Shown here: piece by piece, positions 18,056 through 25,786 of the stretch | Position numbering within the stretch: position 1 is the stretch's first letter | Layout of the letters: the number at the start of each line of letters is the position of its first letter | DNA from: Bermanella sp. WJH001 | GTDB lineage: Bacteria; Pseudomonadota; Gammaproteobacteria; Pseudomonadales; Oceanobacteraceae | Assembly (NCBI RefSeq): GCF_030070105.1 | Contig: NZ_JASJOO010000002.1 | Location: forward strand, 1,550,001-1,614,000 | Direction of reading: 5' to 3' | Length of the DNA stretch: 64,000 nucleotides | Translations under genes and position numbers: made by a program | Notes under the pieces: generated by a model | What the model saw: the letters and a program-made list of their open reading frames with translations, nothing else | Database searches by the model: none | What the model was told of the DNA's origin: nothing

Positions 18056-20413
18056 ATGTTTAAGTTCTTTTGGCTCCCCTTTTTATTGGTGGGCTGTGCC
18101 AGCGTCGGTCTTTACCAATCACAATTACTTGAAGAATACGGTCAAGCGACCATGACCGAGCGTCGGATTGACGCCAATTTATCTCAAGCACAATACTATC
18201 GAGACGAAGTTCAACCAATCATTGATCAGCGCTGCGTGGTTTGCCATGGTTGTTATGACGCACCTTGCCAGCTCAAAATGTCATCACCTCAAGGTATGAT
18301 GCGCGGAGCAAGTAAAGAGCTGGTTTATAATGGCACTCGAATTTTAGCCAGCGAACCAAGTCGACTGGATATCGACGCCCACAATTCGGATCAATGGCGA
18401 GAAAAAGGATTTTTTCCGGTTATCAATGAGCAAACCCAATCAAGTCATGTTAATTTAAAAAACAGTTTATTGTTTCAAGCCATTCAACAAAAACAAAACC
18501 ATCCGTTACCTGATCAAGTGATTTTAGATCCATCATTTTCTTTGGGTTTAGATCGTCCGCAAGTTTGCCCCACTCCAAAAGAGTATCAAGCGTTTGTAGA
18601 AACTAATCCGTTATGGGGAATGCCTTATGCCTTACCAGGGTTAAATCAAAAAGAATTCAACACAATCGAGAAGTGGATCGCCAAAGGGGCGATTATGAGC
18701 AAGCCCATACCGGTGACACAAGCGATACAACAACAAGTCGAACAGTGGGAAGCCTTTCTCAATCAAGAGTCCAACAAACATAAACTGGCTAGCCGTTATA
18801 TTTACGAGCACATTTATCTTGCCAATTTATATTTTGATGAAACGCCATTATTTGAAGGTAAAGCGCCAAGTATCACGCCTGAGTATTATTTCAAATTAGT
18901 TCGTTCTACTACTCCACCTGGGCTGCCTATTATTCCACTTAAAACCCGTCGCCCCTATGACAAACCAGAAGTGGATGATTTTTATTATCGCTTAATGCGC
19001 AACACCGCCAGCATCGTGGCAAAAACACACATGCCCTATCGTTTAAACACGCAACGTATGCAGTGGATTGAAGAGTTGTTTATTACGCCTGATTATTCTG
19101 TGGCGACCTTGCCATCGTATGAACCTGAAGTGGCTTCGAATCCATTTATTGCTTTTAAAGATTTACCGGTAGGTAGTCGTTATCGTTTCATGTTAGAAGA
19201 GGCCCAATTTATCATTCAGGGTTTTATAAAAGGCCCTGTTTGCCGTGGGCAAGTGGCACTTAATGTCATTGATGATCATTTTTGGGTCGCCTTTGTTGAT
19301 CCTGAATTACAAAAAAGTAATGCACTGTCTGATTTTTTATCTGAGCAAAGTGATAACTTAAGGCTACCAGGAGAAGATGAAAGTAATTCTGGCATTGCCA
19401 CTAATTGGCTTAAATATTCGTTACTTCATGCAGAATTTTTAAAAGCTAAAAATATTGCCATTAAAGAAAAATTATTAACCAAAGCAAAACTAGATACCCA
19501 GTTAGTTTGGCAAGGCGATTATAAAAACCCTAATGCCGCGTTAACCATATTTAGACATTTTGATTCATCAACCGTGGTTCAAGGTTGGGTTGGTCAAGCG
19601 CCAAAAACCACCTGGCTGATTAGTTATCCATTATTAGAACGCATTCACTACTTACTTGTGGCTGAATTTGATGTGTATGGCAACATTGGTCACCAGTTAA
19701 TGACCCGCCTATATATGGATTTTTTACGCATGGAAGGTGAAGCGAACTTCTTAGCCTTATTACCAGAAAAAGAACGCCAAAAGCTAACAAACTATTGGTA
19801 TCGTGATGCAAGTGATAGTGTCAAAAAACACTTATACCAAGCTGAACATGCTTCCCTAAGTGAACCAGACATCACTTATCAAACAAGCACACCACAAGCT
19901 GAATTATATTCACTGCTCAATCAGCATTTATCTAAGTCTATGAATAAAAAGCATTTATTCAATGATAAAAATCACGCAGCATTCAAAAAAATCAATACTG
20001 TTAAGGGTAAGGCCGCTAATCTAATGCCTGAAGTGAGTTTATTGTTTGATGAGCATCACAATCAAGTTTACACATTAATTCGTAATAGCGGTCACTCCAA
20101 CTTAACAGGGTTGCTTTATGAAGAAGAAAACAGATTACCAGAAGAAGATTACATGACCATTGTGCCTGGGATCATCGGTGCTTATCCATCTGCTTATTAT
20201 CAAGTACGCTTAAATCAAAGCAGCGAAGGGTTTACAAATAGTGTTTATAATTTAAAAACCGAACAAGATTACAAACGTCTACTTGATGTATATGGGGTGC
20301 GTAGAACCCACCCTGATTTTTGGGCATTTAGCGATAAGGTTCATACTTGGTTTAAACAAGATGATCCTCTCAATGCAGGGCTATTGGATTACAACCGATT
20401 AGAAAACCGTTAG
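18056..20413 (+). CDS. cti: Fatty acid cis/trans isomerase
   Basis: Periplasmic cytochrome-c-type enzyme that turns cis-unsaturated phospholipid acyl chains into trans forms, stiffening the membrane under solvent, heat or other stress. The N-terminus ends in a lipobox-like FLLVGCASV, suggesting an anchored lipoprotein. The heme site is C60-V-V-C63-H64 in RCVVCHGCYDAPC. The NPLWGMPYALPGL motif and the length of 785 residues fit the Cti family. Such genes occur in Pseudomonas, Vibrio and marine hydrocarbon degraders. It is single, with its own terminator. Confidence 0.93.
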   Translation: MFKFFWLPFLLVGCASVGLYQSQLLEEYGQATMTERRIDANLSQAQYYRDEVQPIIDQRCVVCHGCYDAPCQLKMSSPQGMMRGASKELVYNGTRILASEPSRLDIDAHNSDQWREKGFFPVINEQTQSSHVNLKNSLLFQAIQQKQNHPLPDQVILDPSFSLGLDRPQVCPTPKEYQAFVETNPLWGMPYALPGLNQKEFNTIEKWIAKGAIMSKPIPVTQAIQQQVEQWEAFLNQESNKHKLASRYIYEHIYLANLYFDETPLFEGKAPSITPEYYFKLVRSTTPPGLPIIPLKTRRPYDKPEVDDFYYRLMRNTASIVAKTHMPYRLNTQRMQWIEELFITPDYSVATLPSYEPEVASNPFIAFKDLPVGSRYRFMLEEAQFIIQGFIKGPVCRGQVALNVIDDHFWVAFVDPELQKSNALSDFLSEQSDNLRLPGEDESNSGIATNWLKYSLLHAEFLKAKNIAIKEKLLTKAKLDTQLVWQGDYKNPNAALTIFRHFDSSTVVQGWVGQAPKTTWLISYPLLERIHYLLVAEFDVYGNIGHQLMTRLYMDFLRMEGEANFLALLPEKERQKLTNYWYRDASDSVKKHLYQAEHASLSEPDITYQTSTPQAELYSLLNQHLSKSMNKKHLFNDKNHAAFKKINTVKGKAANLMPEVSLLFDEHHNQVYTLIRNSGHSNLTGLLYEEENRLPEEDYMTIVPGIIGAYPSAYYQVRLNQSSEGFTNSVYNLKTEQDYKRLLDVYGVRRTHPDFWAFSDKVHTWFKQDDPLNAGLLDYNRLENR

Positions 20414-20432
20414 TAGCAGTATGTAAAAAAAT

Positions 20433-20466
20433 AAAAAGCCATGACTTTGCAGTCATGGCTTTTTTC
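20433..20466. terminator. Bidirectional terminator after cti
   Basis: The stem AAAAAGCCATGACT/AGTCATGGCTTTTT has loop TTGC and continues into further T. It lies between convergent cti and the metalloprotease gene. Confidence 0.93.
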
Positions 20467-20495
20467 AATCAGCTTAATTTAATGCATGATTAAAT

Positions 20496-21509
20496 TTAGG
20501 TAGTCACATCTAACAGATTAACTTTCGAATTAATCTTGTCATCTATCTGACTTGCTTCTACCAACTGAGCTTGAATACGAGCCATACGCTCGTTCAAATC
20601 TTGTAAATCCGCAATCACGTTATTCGATGACTCTTGTGCTTGCTGTTCTTCTCGTTGCGCCTTTTGTTCGGCTTCGAGGCGCTCTTCATCTCTTAAGTCG
20701 TCTGTTTCAGTTTGCTCTTCATTCACATCTTCACTGGTTAGTGCCTCTTGCTGCAATTGCTGTATATCAGCCCTTGCTTCCAACGCCATTTGTACTGCCT
20801 GTGCTGCCACTCGACGATCTTGGCTGGATGGTTCAGCCGGGGCCAATGCCGCTCTGCGGATGGTTTCTGCTTTGTCGAGTGTGGCCTGAGGATCATTGGC
20901 AATCTTGCCTGTGTCGATGGGGACTTCGCCACCTATCGCATAATTTTTTCCATCAGGTCCACGTTCATAGGTCAAACTCATTTCGCCGGCGTACTGGCCC
21001 CCCACTGCTTGGTGGGCCTGTTCGTGGGCTTTCACTTCTCGATCACGCTCCGCAAGCTGTTGGACCTGTCGTTGCTCGACTTCTAGCTGGCGCTGCTCTT
21101 GTTCGTCTTGTTGACGACGAGCTTGTGCCTGTTCGTCCGCTTGGGTGCGATCGTTTACATCACGACTGCTTTGACTTTGTTGCTGCTCCTCAGTGCGTTG
21201 CTGGGCCTCTTCTGTTCGTGCTTGTTGACGCGCATCCTCTGCGCGACGATCGGATAATCGTTGCTGTTCTTGATTGTCTTGTTGCTGACGCGCGCGGCGG
21301 GCTTCAACCGCAAGGCGTTCTTGTTGACCTTGCTCAGAGCCTTCTTGGCGTGACTTAGGGGATTCTTTGGTTTCAGGTACTGGCGTGAAGCTAGTGGTGC
21401 TTTGGTTTTCTGATTCAACAGGTACAGCCACACCTACGCGAGCATCGCTGCCTTGCGCACTATTATTACTTGGTGTGATGGTAAAACCTGTCCCAAATTG
21501 CACGTTCAC
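20496..21509 (-). CDS. SprA-family putative metalloprotease with Gln-rich coiled coil
   Basis: Resembles the SprA-related/CJM1_0395-type putative metalloprotease family. The HExxH-like HEQAHQAVGG (His162, Glu163, His166) is followed by GGQYAGEMSLTYERGPDGK, YAIGGEVPID and a helical segment (AAQAVQMALEAR) that is conserved in the family. Before it lies a very Gln/Arg/Glu-rich region (about 45-155), almost certainly coiled coil. A second helical acidic tail follows. No classical signal peptide is present, so location is open. The gene lies 21 bases after a small gene on the same strand and is probably co-transcribed with it. The substrate is unknown and activity is inferred only from the motif. 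Confidence 0.8.
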   Translation of the reverse strand: MNVQFGTGFTITPSNNSAQGSDARVGVAVPVESENQSTTSFTPVPETKESPKSRQEGSEQGQQERLAVEARRARQQQDNQEQQRLSDRRAEDARQQARTEEAQQRTEEQQQSQSSRDVNDRTQADEQAQARRQQDEQEQRQLEVEQRQVQQLAERDREVKAHEQAHQAVGGQYAGEMSLTYERGPDGKNYAIGGEVPIDTGKIANDPQATLDKAETIRRAALAPAEPSSQDRRVAAQAVQMALEARADIQQLQQEALTSEDVNEEQTETDDLRDEERLEAEQKAQREEQQAQESSNNVIADLQDLNERMARIQAQLVEASQIDDKINSKVNLLDVTT

Positions 21510-21530
21510 GATAATACCTCTGGTTAGGCA

Positions 21531-21779
21531 TCAAACTTTTATGTCGACCAAGCTACCGATGGTTTGATCAGCGGCTTGAACCACTTTGGCTGATGCTTCT
21601 ACTTGGCGCTGGCCTTCTTTCTCTTCGATTAAGGCTTTTGCCACATCTTGGTTAGGGGAAACGGGTCGGTCAGTGCTAGCCGAAGCCACTTGCTGCGCCG
21701 CTTGAGTTACTTGTTGCTCGCCCTTTTGTATTCCAGCAAGGCCAGCACTTAGCGCACCGCCTAATCCGCCCACTTGCAT
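21531..21779 (-). CDS. Small protein with FlgC-like C-terminal helix
   Basis: An 82-residue protein not assigned to a confident family. The N-terminus is Gly/Ala-rich (VGGLGGALSAGLAGIQKG), the middle is Gln/Ala/Ser-rich, and the C-terminus reads ASAKVVQAADQTIGSLVDIK. That resembles the terminal helix of flagellar rod proteins (FlgC/FlgG) and of short putative motility proteins. An AGGAGAG-type ribosome site precedes the ATG. It pairs with the metalloprotease gene downstream. A role with a flagellar or secretion structure is inference only. Confidence 0.7.
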   Translation of the reverse strand: MQVGGLGGALSAGLAGIQKGEQQVTQAAQQVASASTDRPVSPNQDVAKALIEEKEGQRQVEASAKVVQAADQTIGSLVDIKV

Positions 21780-21978
21780 ACGTCTCTCCTGAAAACACTT
21801 CTACCTGATCATAATTTAAACAGAGGAATGAAGGGTTCACAATCATATGAAGCAAAACTTTAATATGGATTTTGACTATAAATTATACAGGCAATAACCA
21901 AATGTAAGGAAGCCGCTAGGAAGCACAAATAGGGTTAAGTGTTAGACGCATTCGTTCTAAGAAAAATTGAGCCGGCAT

Positions 21979-22011
21979 AAAAAAGGCTCAGTTGGAAAAC
22001 CCAACTGAGCC
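21979..22011 (-). terminator. Terminator of the PLA2-like gene pair
   Basis: The 11-base stem GGCTCAGTTGG/CCAACTGAGCC has a five-base loop. Read on the minus strand it ends in six T, 32 bases after the stop of the PLA2-like gene. Confidence 0.92.
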
Positions 22012-22042
22012 AAGAGCGGTATCACAAATGAAAGTGTAACTT

Positions 22043-22432
22043 CTAGCCGCGACAGCCTCGGATGACACCAAAGGTCCAGTCATCTGCCGCTTCGTTAAAT
22101 TCATCACCACAGTTGGAATCACTTGAACCACCTGTGCTGCCATTTTCGAATGAACACTGGTCATGGTCCATACAGTCTTTGGTCCAGGCACTAGGTGCCC
22201 CCCAACCACAATCACCACCACAGCGGCCCATGCAACCATAGTTTGAACCGGCTTTGCTGCCCACTTTTACAAATTTGGAGTGATCACCACGGCTATCATC
22301 AAATTGAGCCCGCACTGAACTGCCTTTACTGACACAGGTAATGCCTTCGTTTTTACTAATGCCTGCTTGGGCAATATTGGCAAACGCCATTAACAATGCA
22401 CTTAATAACATTACTCGTTTTATTATTTTCAT
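22043..22432 (-). CDS. Secreted Cys-rich phospholipase A2-like protein
   Basis: A 129-residue protein with a clear signal peptide (about 1-23, ending AQA). The mature part has eight Cys (33, 67, 71, 75, 87, 93, 108, 127), enough for four disulfides. The core reads YGCMGRCGGDCGWGAP and then TKDCMDHDQC. This follows the phospholipase A2 layout of a Tyr-Gly-Cys glycine-rich calcium loop, then Cys-x-x-His-Asp-x-Cys with His90 and Asp91 as the catalytic pair. A secreted phospholipase or a PLA2-fold protein is likely, but the family match is from motif only and the second catalytic Asp is not certain. It lies 25 bases after an unknown periplasmic protein gene on the same strand. Confidence 0.7.
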   Translation of the reverse strand: MKIIKRVMLLSALLMAFANIAQAGISKNEGITCVSKGSSVRAQFDDSRGDHSKFVKVGSKAGSNYGCMGRCGGDCGWGAPSAWTKDCMDHDQCSFENGSTGGSSDSNCGDEFNEAADDWTFGVIRGCRG

Positions 22433-22457
22433 ATTGAGTCCTCTTTTGGATTGCCCC

Positions 22458-22952
22458 TTAACGGGTTTCTATTTCACGGCGGCCAATGGGAAAGTCATTA
22501 GGGGCTTTCGACCAGTAGGCCAGCATTTGCACTGCTAAAAAGCTGTGCTCGGGAAATTCATCGTTATACTCGGCCATTAAGTAGCGACTTAGTGCTTGGC
22601 TAGCCGCCCCCAACGCATGTTTTTGCTGCGCATTTAAAATATAGTTTTGACCGTCTAACACCATGGATTCACTCACAAGATCAAACTCAGCTTGCAGCTC
22701 TCCATCGTCCAATAAAAACCGCACATCCACATCATAAGCACCACTCATCTTGCTGCGGATTTTTACCGTTAATGGCTCGTCATCATCCGTGGTGTAATCC
22801 CCTCTAAGCTCATGAAAACTCGACAGCTGCACCTTCAATTCACCCTTTTGATCAGCGTCTAAATTTTCAGCCATACCCGCAACGGCAAATAGCATTAAAT
22901 ACACATAACCTGCAAAACGAACGCAGCGCAGAATTTGATGGGTAATAAACAT
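22458..22952 (-). CDS. Unknown exported protein upstream of the PLA2-like gene
   Basis: Not recognised. Taking the ATG at 22952 gives 164 residues with a hydrophobic signal region (about 8-28, FAGYVYLMLFAVAGMA). A start 78 bases upstream is also open but lacks a sensible leader. The mature part is acidic with alternating strands (GDYTTDDDEPLTVKIRSKM, VDVRFLLDDGELQAEFDLV) and a helical C-terminus. Its position directly before the PLA2-like gene suggests one transcript. It may be a partner, chaperone or immunity-like protein, but nothing in the sequence decides this. Confidence 0.65.
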   Translation of the reverse strand: MFITHQILRCVRFAGYVYLMLFAVAGMAENLDADQKGELKVQLSSFHELRGDYTTDDDEPLTVKIRSKMSGAYDVDVRFLLDDGELQAEFDLVSESMVLDGQNYILNAQQKHALGAASQALSRYLMAEYNDEFPEHSFLAVQMLAYWSKAPNDFPIGRREIETR

Positions 22953-23159
22953 ACGAGACGGCCTTTTTATTGTTATTCGCACAACAATAAATTTGCCTGA
23001 GAACCCACACATGGTGCAACGCAAATCCAAGTAAAATCAGGCTATAAACGCCAATTTAACCGCCTTTTACCTGAAACTTACCTAGGTTTGACCTGCCAAA
23101 TTCTCTGCCAGTTAACACCTCCACTTCGCCACAGCGAACACCCGTCTTTTAGGGGTAGG

Positions 23160-23205
23160 TGCGACAATTTGTCGCATCGGTTTTAGCTGGGTTAAAGGCT
23201 AAAAT
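23160..23205 (+). promoter_or_regulatory. Palindromic operator and promoter of the Met-rich lipoprotein gene
   Basis: The perfect palindrome TGCGACA-ATT-TGTCGCA (23160-23176) is followed directly by TCGGTT in the -35 position, a 17-base spacer and the -10 box TAAAAT (23200-23205). The lipoprotein ATG lies 34 bases further on. The same element with the same spacing precedes the TonB receptor gene. The poor -35 box suggests an activator or a repressor overlapping the polymerase site; the regulator is not identified. Confidence 0.7.
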
Positions 23206-23239
23206 ACACCCTGCTAATACATCATATTTAAGGGATGCC

Positions 23240-24163
23240 ATGAAACGCCTACTTACTTGTTTGCTACTACCTTTATTGTTAAGTGCCTGTGGTTCAGACA
23301 GTGACACCACGGATGACTCCTCATTCCCTCGGACGTTAAACCTAGGTGACAACTACACAGCAACCCTTGATATGACAGATGTAACCCATGGCGTGGCAGA
23401 AATTACGGTTAACATCTCAGCCAAAGACGGCCAATCATTGCAAGGCCAAGCCATTACACTCACTCCGCTAATGGTAATGGCCAGTGGTATGGAACACGGC
23501 ACCCCATTTGAAAACAGCACCGGCACACTTGATGAAAATGGCGCATTTACCAGCACCGCCTACTTTTTAATGCCTTCAAATATGCCAAGTGGCGACCCTA
23601 TGGGTGACTGGTCAGTCACGGTAACCTTTGACACGCAAAGTGTGAGCATTCCATTAACAATCGAAATGATCAGCTCAGATGTTAAAACCTTAAAAGGCAG
23701 TGACACCGACCAAATCATGAACATGTCTGGTGGCACCACCGACCGTACTTACTACCTTTACAACCGCGCTCGTCACATCAACAGCGCCATGAACATGAAT
23801 ATGTTTGAGATTTATGTCGCCGCACGTGAATCAATGATGAATTATCAAGCGATCGCTGATGGCAATGTACTGAATGCCGATACCATGTATGAACTCACCA
23901 TTAATAATGTGGTTGTTGAAATGTGTGCCTCTGAGTGTGATTTAGAAACCAATTGGATCACCGCCATGGCTAAAGACAATCACCCTGGTATTTATCAAGG
24001 TATGGGCTTAGGCCTAGCTGGTGATGATACTGATATGATTATGGTGCGCTTAACGGTTAATAATGAAGCTAAAGACAATGGCGCAACTACTGATGCAATT
24101 GAAACCGTTACGTTTTCTTTTAGTGAAAGCGATACAAGCAGCACCACACACCAACATATGTAA
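23240..24163 (+). CDS. Met-rich periplasmic lipoprotein
   Basis: A 307-residue lipoprotein with signal peptide and lipobox LLLSACGSD. The start at 23240 is chosen because it gives this signal and has an AAGGGA ribosome site; a GTG 81 bases upstream lies inside the operator. The mature protein begins Ser/Asp/Thr-rich and then carries a beta-sandwich-like region similar to YtkA/FixH domains (about 35-160). It is notably rich in Met (for example LMVMASGMEHG, LMPSNMPSGDPMGDW, MNMNMFE) and has MCASEC and a C-terminal HQHM. Such composition suits binding of Cu(I) or another soft metal, but this is inference. It leads a run with the barrel and thioredoxin-like genes. Confidence 0.75.
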   Translation: MKRLLTCLLLPLLLSACGSDSDTTDDSSFPRTLNLGDNYTATLDMTDVTHGVAEITVNISAKDGQSLQGQAITLTPLMVMASGMEHGTPFENSTGTLDENGAFTSTAYFLMPSNMPSGDPMGDWSVTVTFDTQSVSIPLTIEMISSDVKTLKGSDTDQIMNMSGGTTDRTYYLYNRARHINSAMNMNMFEIYVAARESMMNYQAIADGNVLNADTMYELTINNVVVEMCASECDLETNWITAMAKDNHPGIYQGMGLGLAGDDTDMIMVRLTVNNEAKDNGATTDAIETVTFSFSESDTSSTTHQHM

Positions 24164-24181
24164 GCCAGTTATTAAATATTT

Positions 24182-25192
24182 ATGAATCCTACTCAGCAAG
24201 TGGATATGCCAACCCCACAAGTACCAACTAATCACGGGTATGGGGTTGGACTTTTTTTCACACTCTTTATTTTTTTAATGAGCTATAACGTTAATACCCT
24301 TGCCGCATCTTGCTGTGGCGGTGGCGCAAGTTCTGGCATTATTTTGCCAAAATTCAACGACGCCATGTGGGACATCAATCTATCCCATGAAGCTTACGAC
24401 GGCGCTTGGAGCAAAGACGGCTCCTATCAAAAAGATCCTGCCGACAGTGAGCTACTGCAACGTCGTCTTGATCTTTCATACGCCTATCGCTTAGCCGATC
24501 AATGGCAGTTAAATATTGGCCTGCCATTAATTGATAACCAAAATAAATACAGTGGTGAAAATAGCTCAGTACAGGGCTTAGGAGATATGCAGTTAAGCGT
24601 TTGGTATGAAGCATTTGATAAAGTGACATGTGTTTATAAAATTAACGGCTGGGAAAGTTTAAAACCCAGCCTTTATTTTGGTAGCAGCTTAACACTGCCA
24701 ACAGGCATCAGTTCATACAGCGATCGCGTGGACAGCAGTTTTGATATAACGGGCTTAGGATTTTACCGCTTAGACGTCAACATCATCATCGAAAAGACGG
24801 TCTATCCTTTCAGCTTAAGCTGGCAAGGAAAATACGGTTACACATTTGAACGCCCCGTTAATCAAGAAAATGGTCAAGCGGTTACGCCTTACAACAAACA
24901 GTTGGGCAATCGAAGTGCCAGCATTTTTAGCGCAGCCTACACTTGGTTTTTACCGAACTTATCCATGCTGACTATGACCGCAAGCCATAGCCAACTAGAA
25001 GAAGATAAAACTAAATACGACGGCCAAACCGATAACAACAGTGGCCTACATAAAACCACTATGGGTTTATCATTCGCGTACTCAAGTGCGGTGCGCGATT
25101 GGATAATTAAGCTGGGTATAAGTGAAGCACAAGATGGTGAAAACATTCCCAAAACCCAAATCATTAATATGGGTATCAGCCATGTTTACTAA
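24182..25192 (+). CDS. Outer-membrane beta-barrel protein with CCGGG N-terminus
   Basis: A 336-residue exported protein. After a hydrophobic stretch (about 22-35) the mature end reads ASCCGGGASSG, a Cys pair and Gly run at the exposed N-terminus. The rest alternates amphipathic strands (LDLSYAYRLADQWQLNIGLPL, LSLSWQGKYGY-like segments) and ends in VY, so an outer-membrane barrel is likely. The start is uncertain: ATG 24182 or 24206 are both possible, and both lie before a terminator-like hairpin that covers the signal-peptide codons. Its last 11 bases overlap the next gene. Transport of the cluster substrate or of copper is a guess from context. Confidence 0.72.
   Translation: MNPTQQVDMPTPQVPTNHGYGVGLFFTLFIFLMSYNVNTLAASCCGGGASSGIILPKFNDAMWDINLSHEAYDGAWSKDGSYQKDPADSELLQRRLDLSYAYRLADQWQLNIGLPLIDNQNKYSGENSSVQGLGDMQLSVWYEAFDKVTCVYKINGWESLKPSLYFGSSLTLPTGISSYSDRVDSSFDITGLGFYRLDVNIIIEKTVYPFSLSWQGKYGYTFERPVNQENGQAVTPYNKQLGNRSASIFSAAYTWFLPNLSMLTMTASHSQLEEDKTKYDGQTDNNSGLHKTTMGLSFAYSSAVRDWIIKLGISEAQDGENIPKTQIINMGISHVY
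24209..24258 (+). terminator. Terminator-like hairpin within the barrel gene's signal-peptide codons
   Basis: CCAACCCCA (24209-24217) pairs exactly with TGGGGTTGG (24241-24249), with an inner TACC/GGTA pairing, and is followed by AC and seven T. It has the form of an intrinsic terminator of the lipoprotein gene, yet it overlaps the coding start of the downstream gene. Confidence 0.65.
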
Positions 25193-25703
25193 GCTAAAAC
25201 TCAGCGCAATATTGTTATCTTTACTATTTACTCTAGGCTGCCAAGAAGATCTTGCTCCCAGTAATGATCAACTTGAATCCACTCAAGCAACCCGTGAAGG
25301 TGAAACCTTAAACGATATAACCTTTACACTCAGTGATGGAACCAGCAGCCAACTCAGTGAACAACTGGCCACACATGATGCTGTAGTGTTTTACTTTACA
25401 ATGTGGTGCCCAATTTGCGAGGGGCATATGAGCTACATCCGACAACAAATAAAACCGCATTATGAAAATGTTGCGTTTATTTTTGTGGATTATGTATCCG
25501 GTAATATATCAAGTACTCTTGATTCGCAGCAATCAAGGGGCTACACAGACTTTCTAGTGATTTCAGATTTTGATAATGCTCTTGAAACGTATTTTGATGG
25601 CACCATGGCCACCACCGTTATTGTCGATAAAAACTTTATTGTTAGATTAAACAGCACGTTTAAAACCGGTTCTGATATTTCCAACACTCTAGATCAATTA
25701 TAA
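25182..25703 (+). CDS. Thioredoxin-like (TlpA/redoxin) lipoprotein
   Basis: A 173-residue envelope lipoprotein with lipobox LFTLGCQED. The start is taken at the ATG at 25182, which overlaps the end of the barrel gene. The thioredoxin fold carries the redox motif WCPICEGH, preceded by AVVFYFTMW and followed by VAFIFVDYVSG, as in TlpA/ResA-type proteins. Proteins of this type reduce disulfides or metal-site cysteines in cytochrome or copper-centre assembly. In this cluster it could keep the CCGGG cysteines or Met/Cys ligands reduced; that link is inferred from position. Confidence 0.82.
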   Translation: MFTKLKLSAILLSLLFTLGCQEDLAPSNDQLESTQATREGETLNDITFTLSDGTSSQLSEQLATHDAVVFYFTMWCPICEGHMSYIRQQIKPHYENVAFIFVDYVSGNISSTLDSQQSRGYTDFLVISDFDNALETYFDGTMATTVIVDKNFIVRLNSTFKTGSDISNTLDQL

Positions 25704-25713
25704 TAATTATTTG

Positions 25714-25760
25714 ATGCGACAATTTGTCACATCGGCTTATTACTAAAAATTTTTTAAAAT
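25714..25760 (+). promoter_or_regulatory. Palindromic operator and promoter of the TonB receptor gene
   Basis: ATGCGACA-ATT-TGTCACAT (25714-25732) is the same palindrome as before the Met-rich lipoprotein gene with one changed base. TCGGCT follows in the -35 position, then 17 bases and TAAAAT (25755-25760). Operator to -10 distance is 40 bases in both sites. The receptor ATG lies 27 bases downstream with an AAGGAAAG ribosome site. Confidence 0.7.
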
Positions 25761-25786
25761 GTGGGTAAACCTTAAAAGGAAAGCCC

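Noticed and set aside
20552..21358. Long plus-strand open frame of 268 codons opposite the metalloprotease gene
   Set aside because: It is the mirror of a Gln/Glu/Arg-rich coiled coil, whose codons give few stops on the other strand. It has no family likeness and no ribosome site, and the minus-strand protein shows conserved motifs.
23159..23239. Upstream GTG start of the Met-rich lipoprotein
   Set aside because: It lies inside the operator and would bury the signal peptide and lipobox in the middle of the protein.
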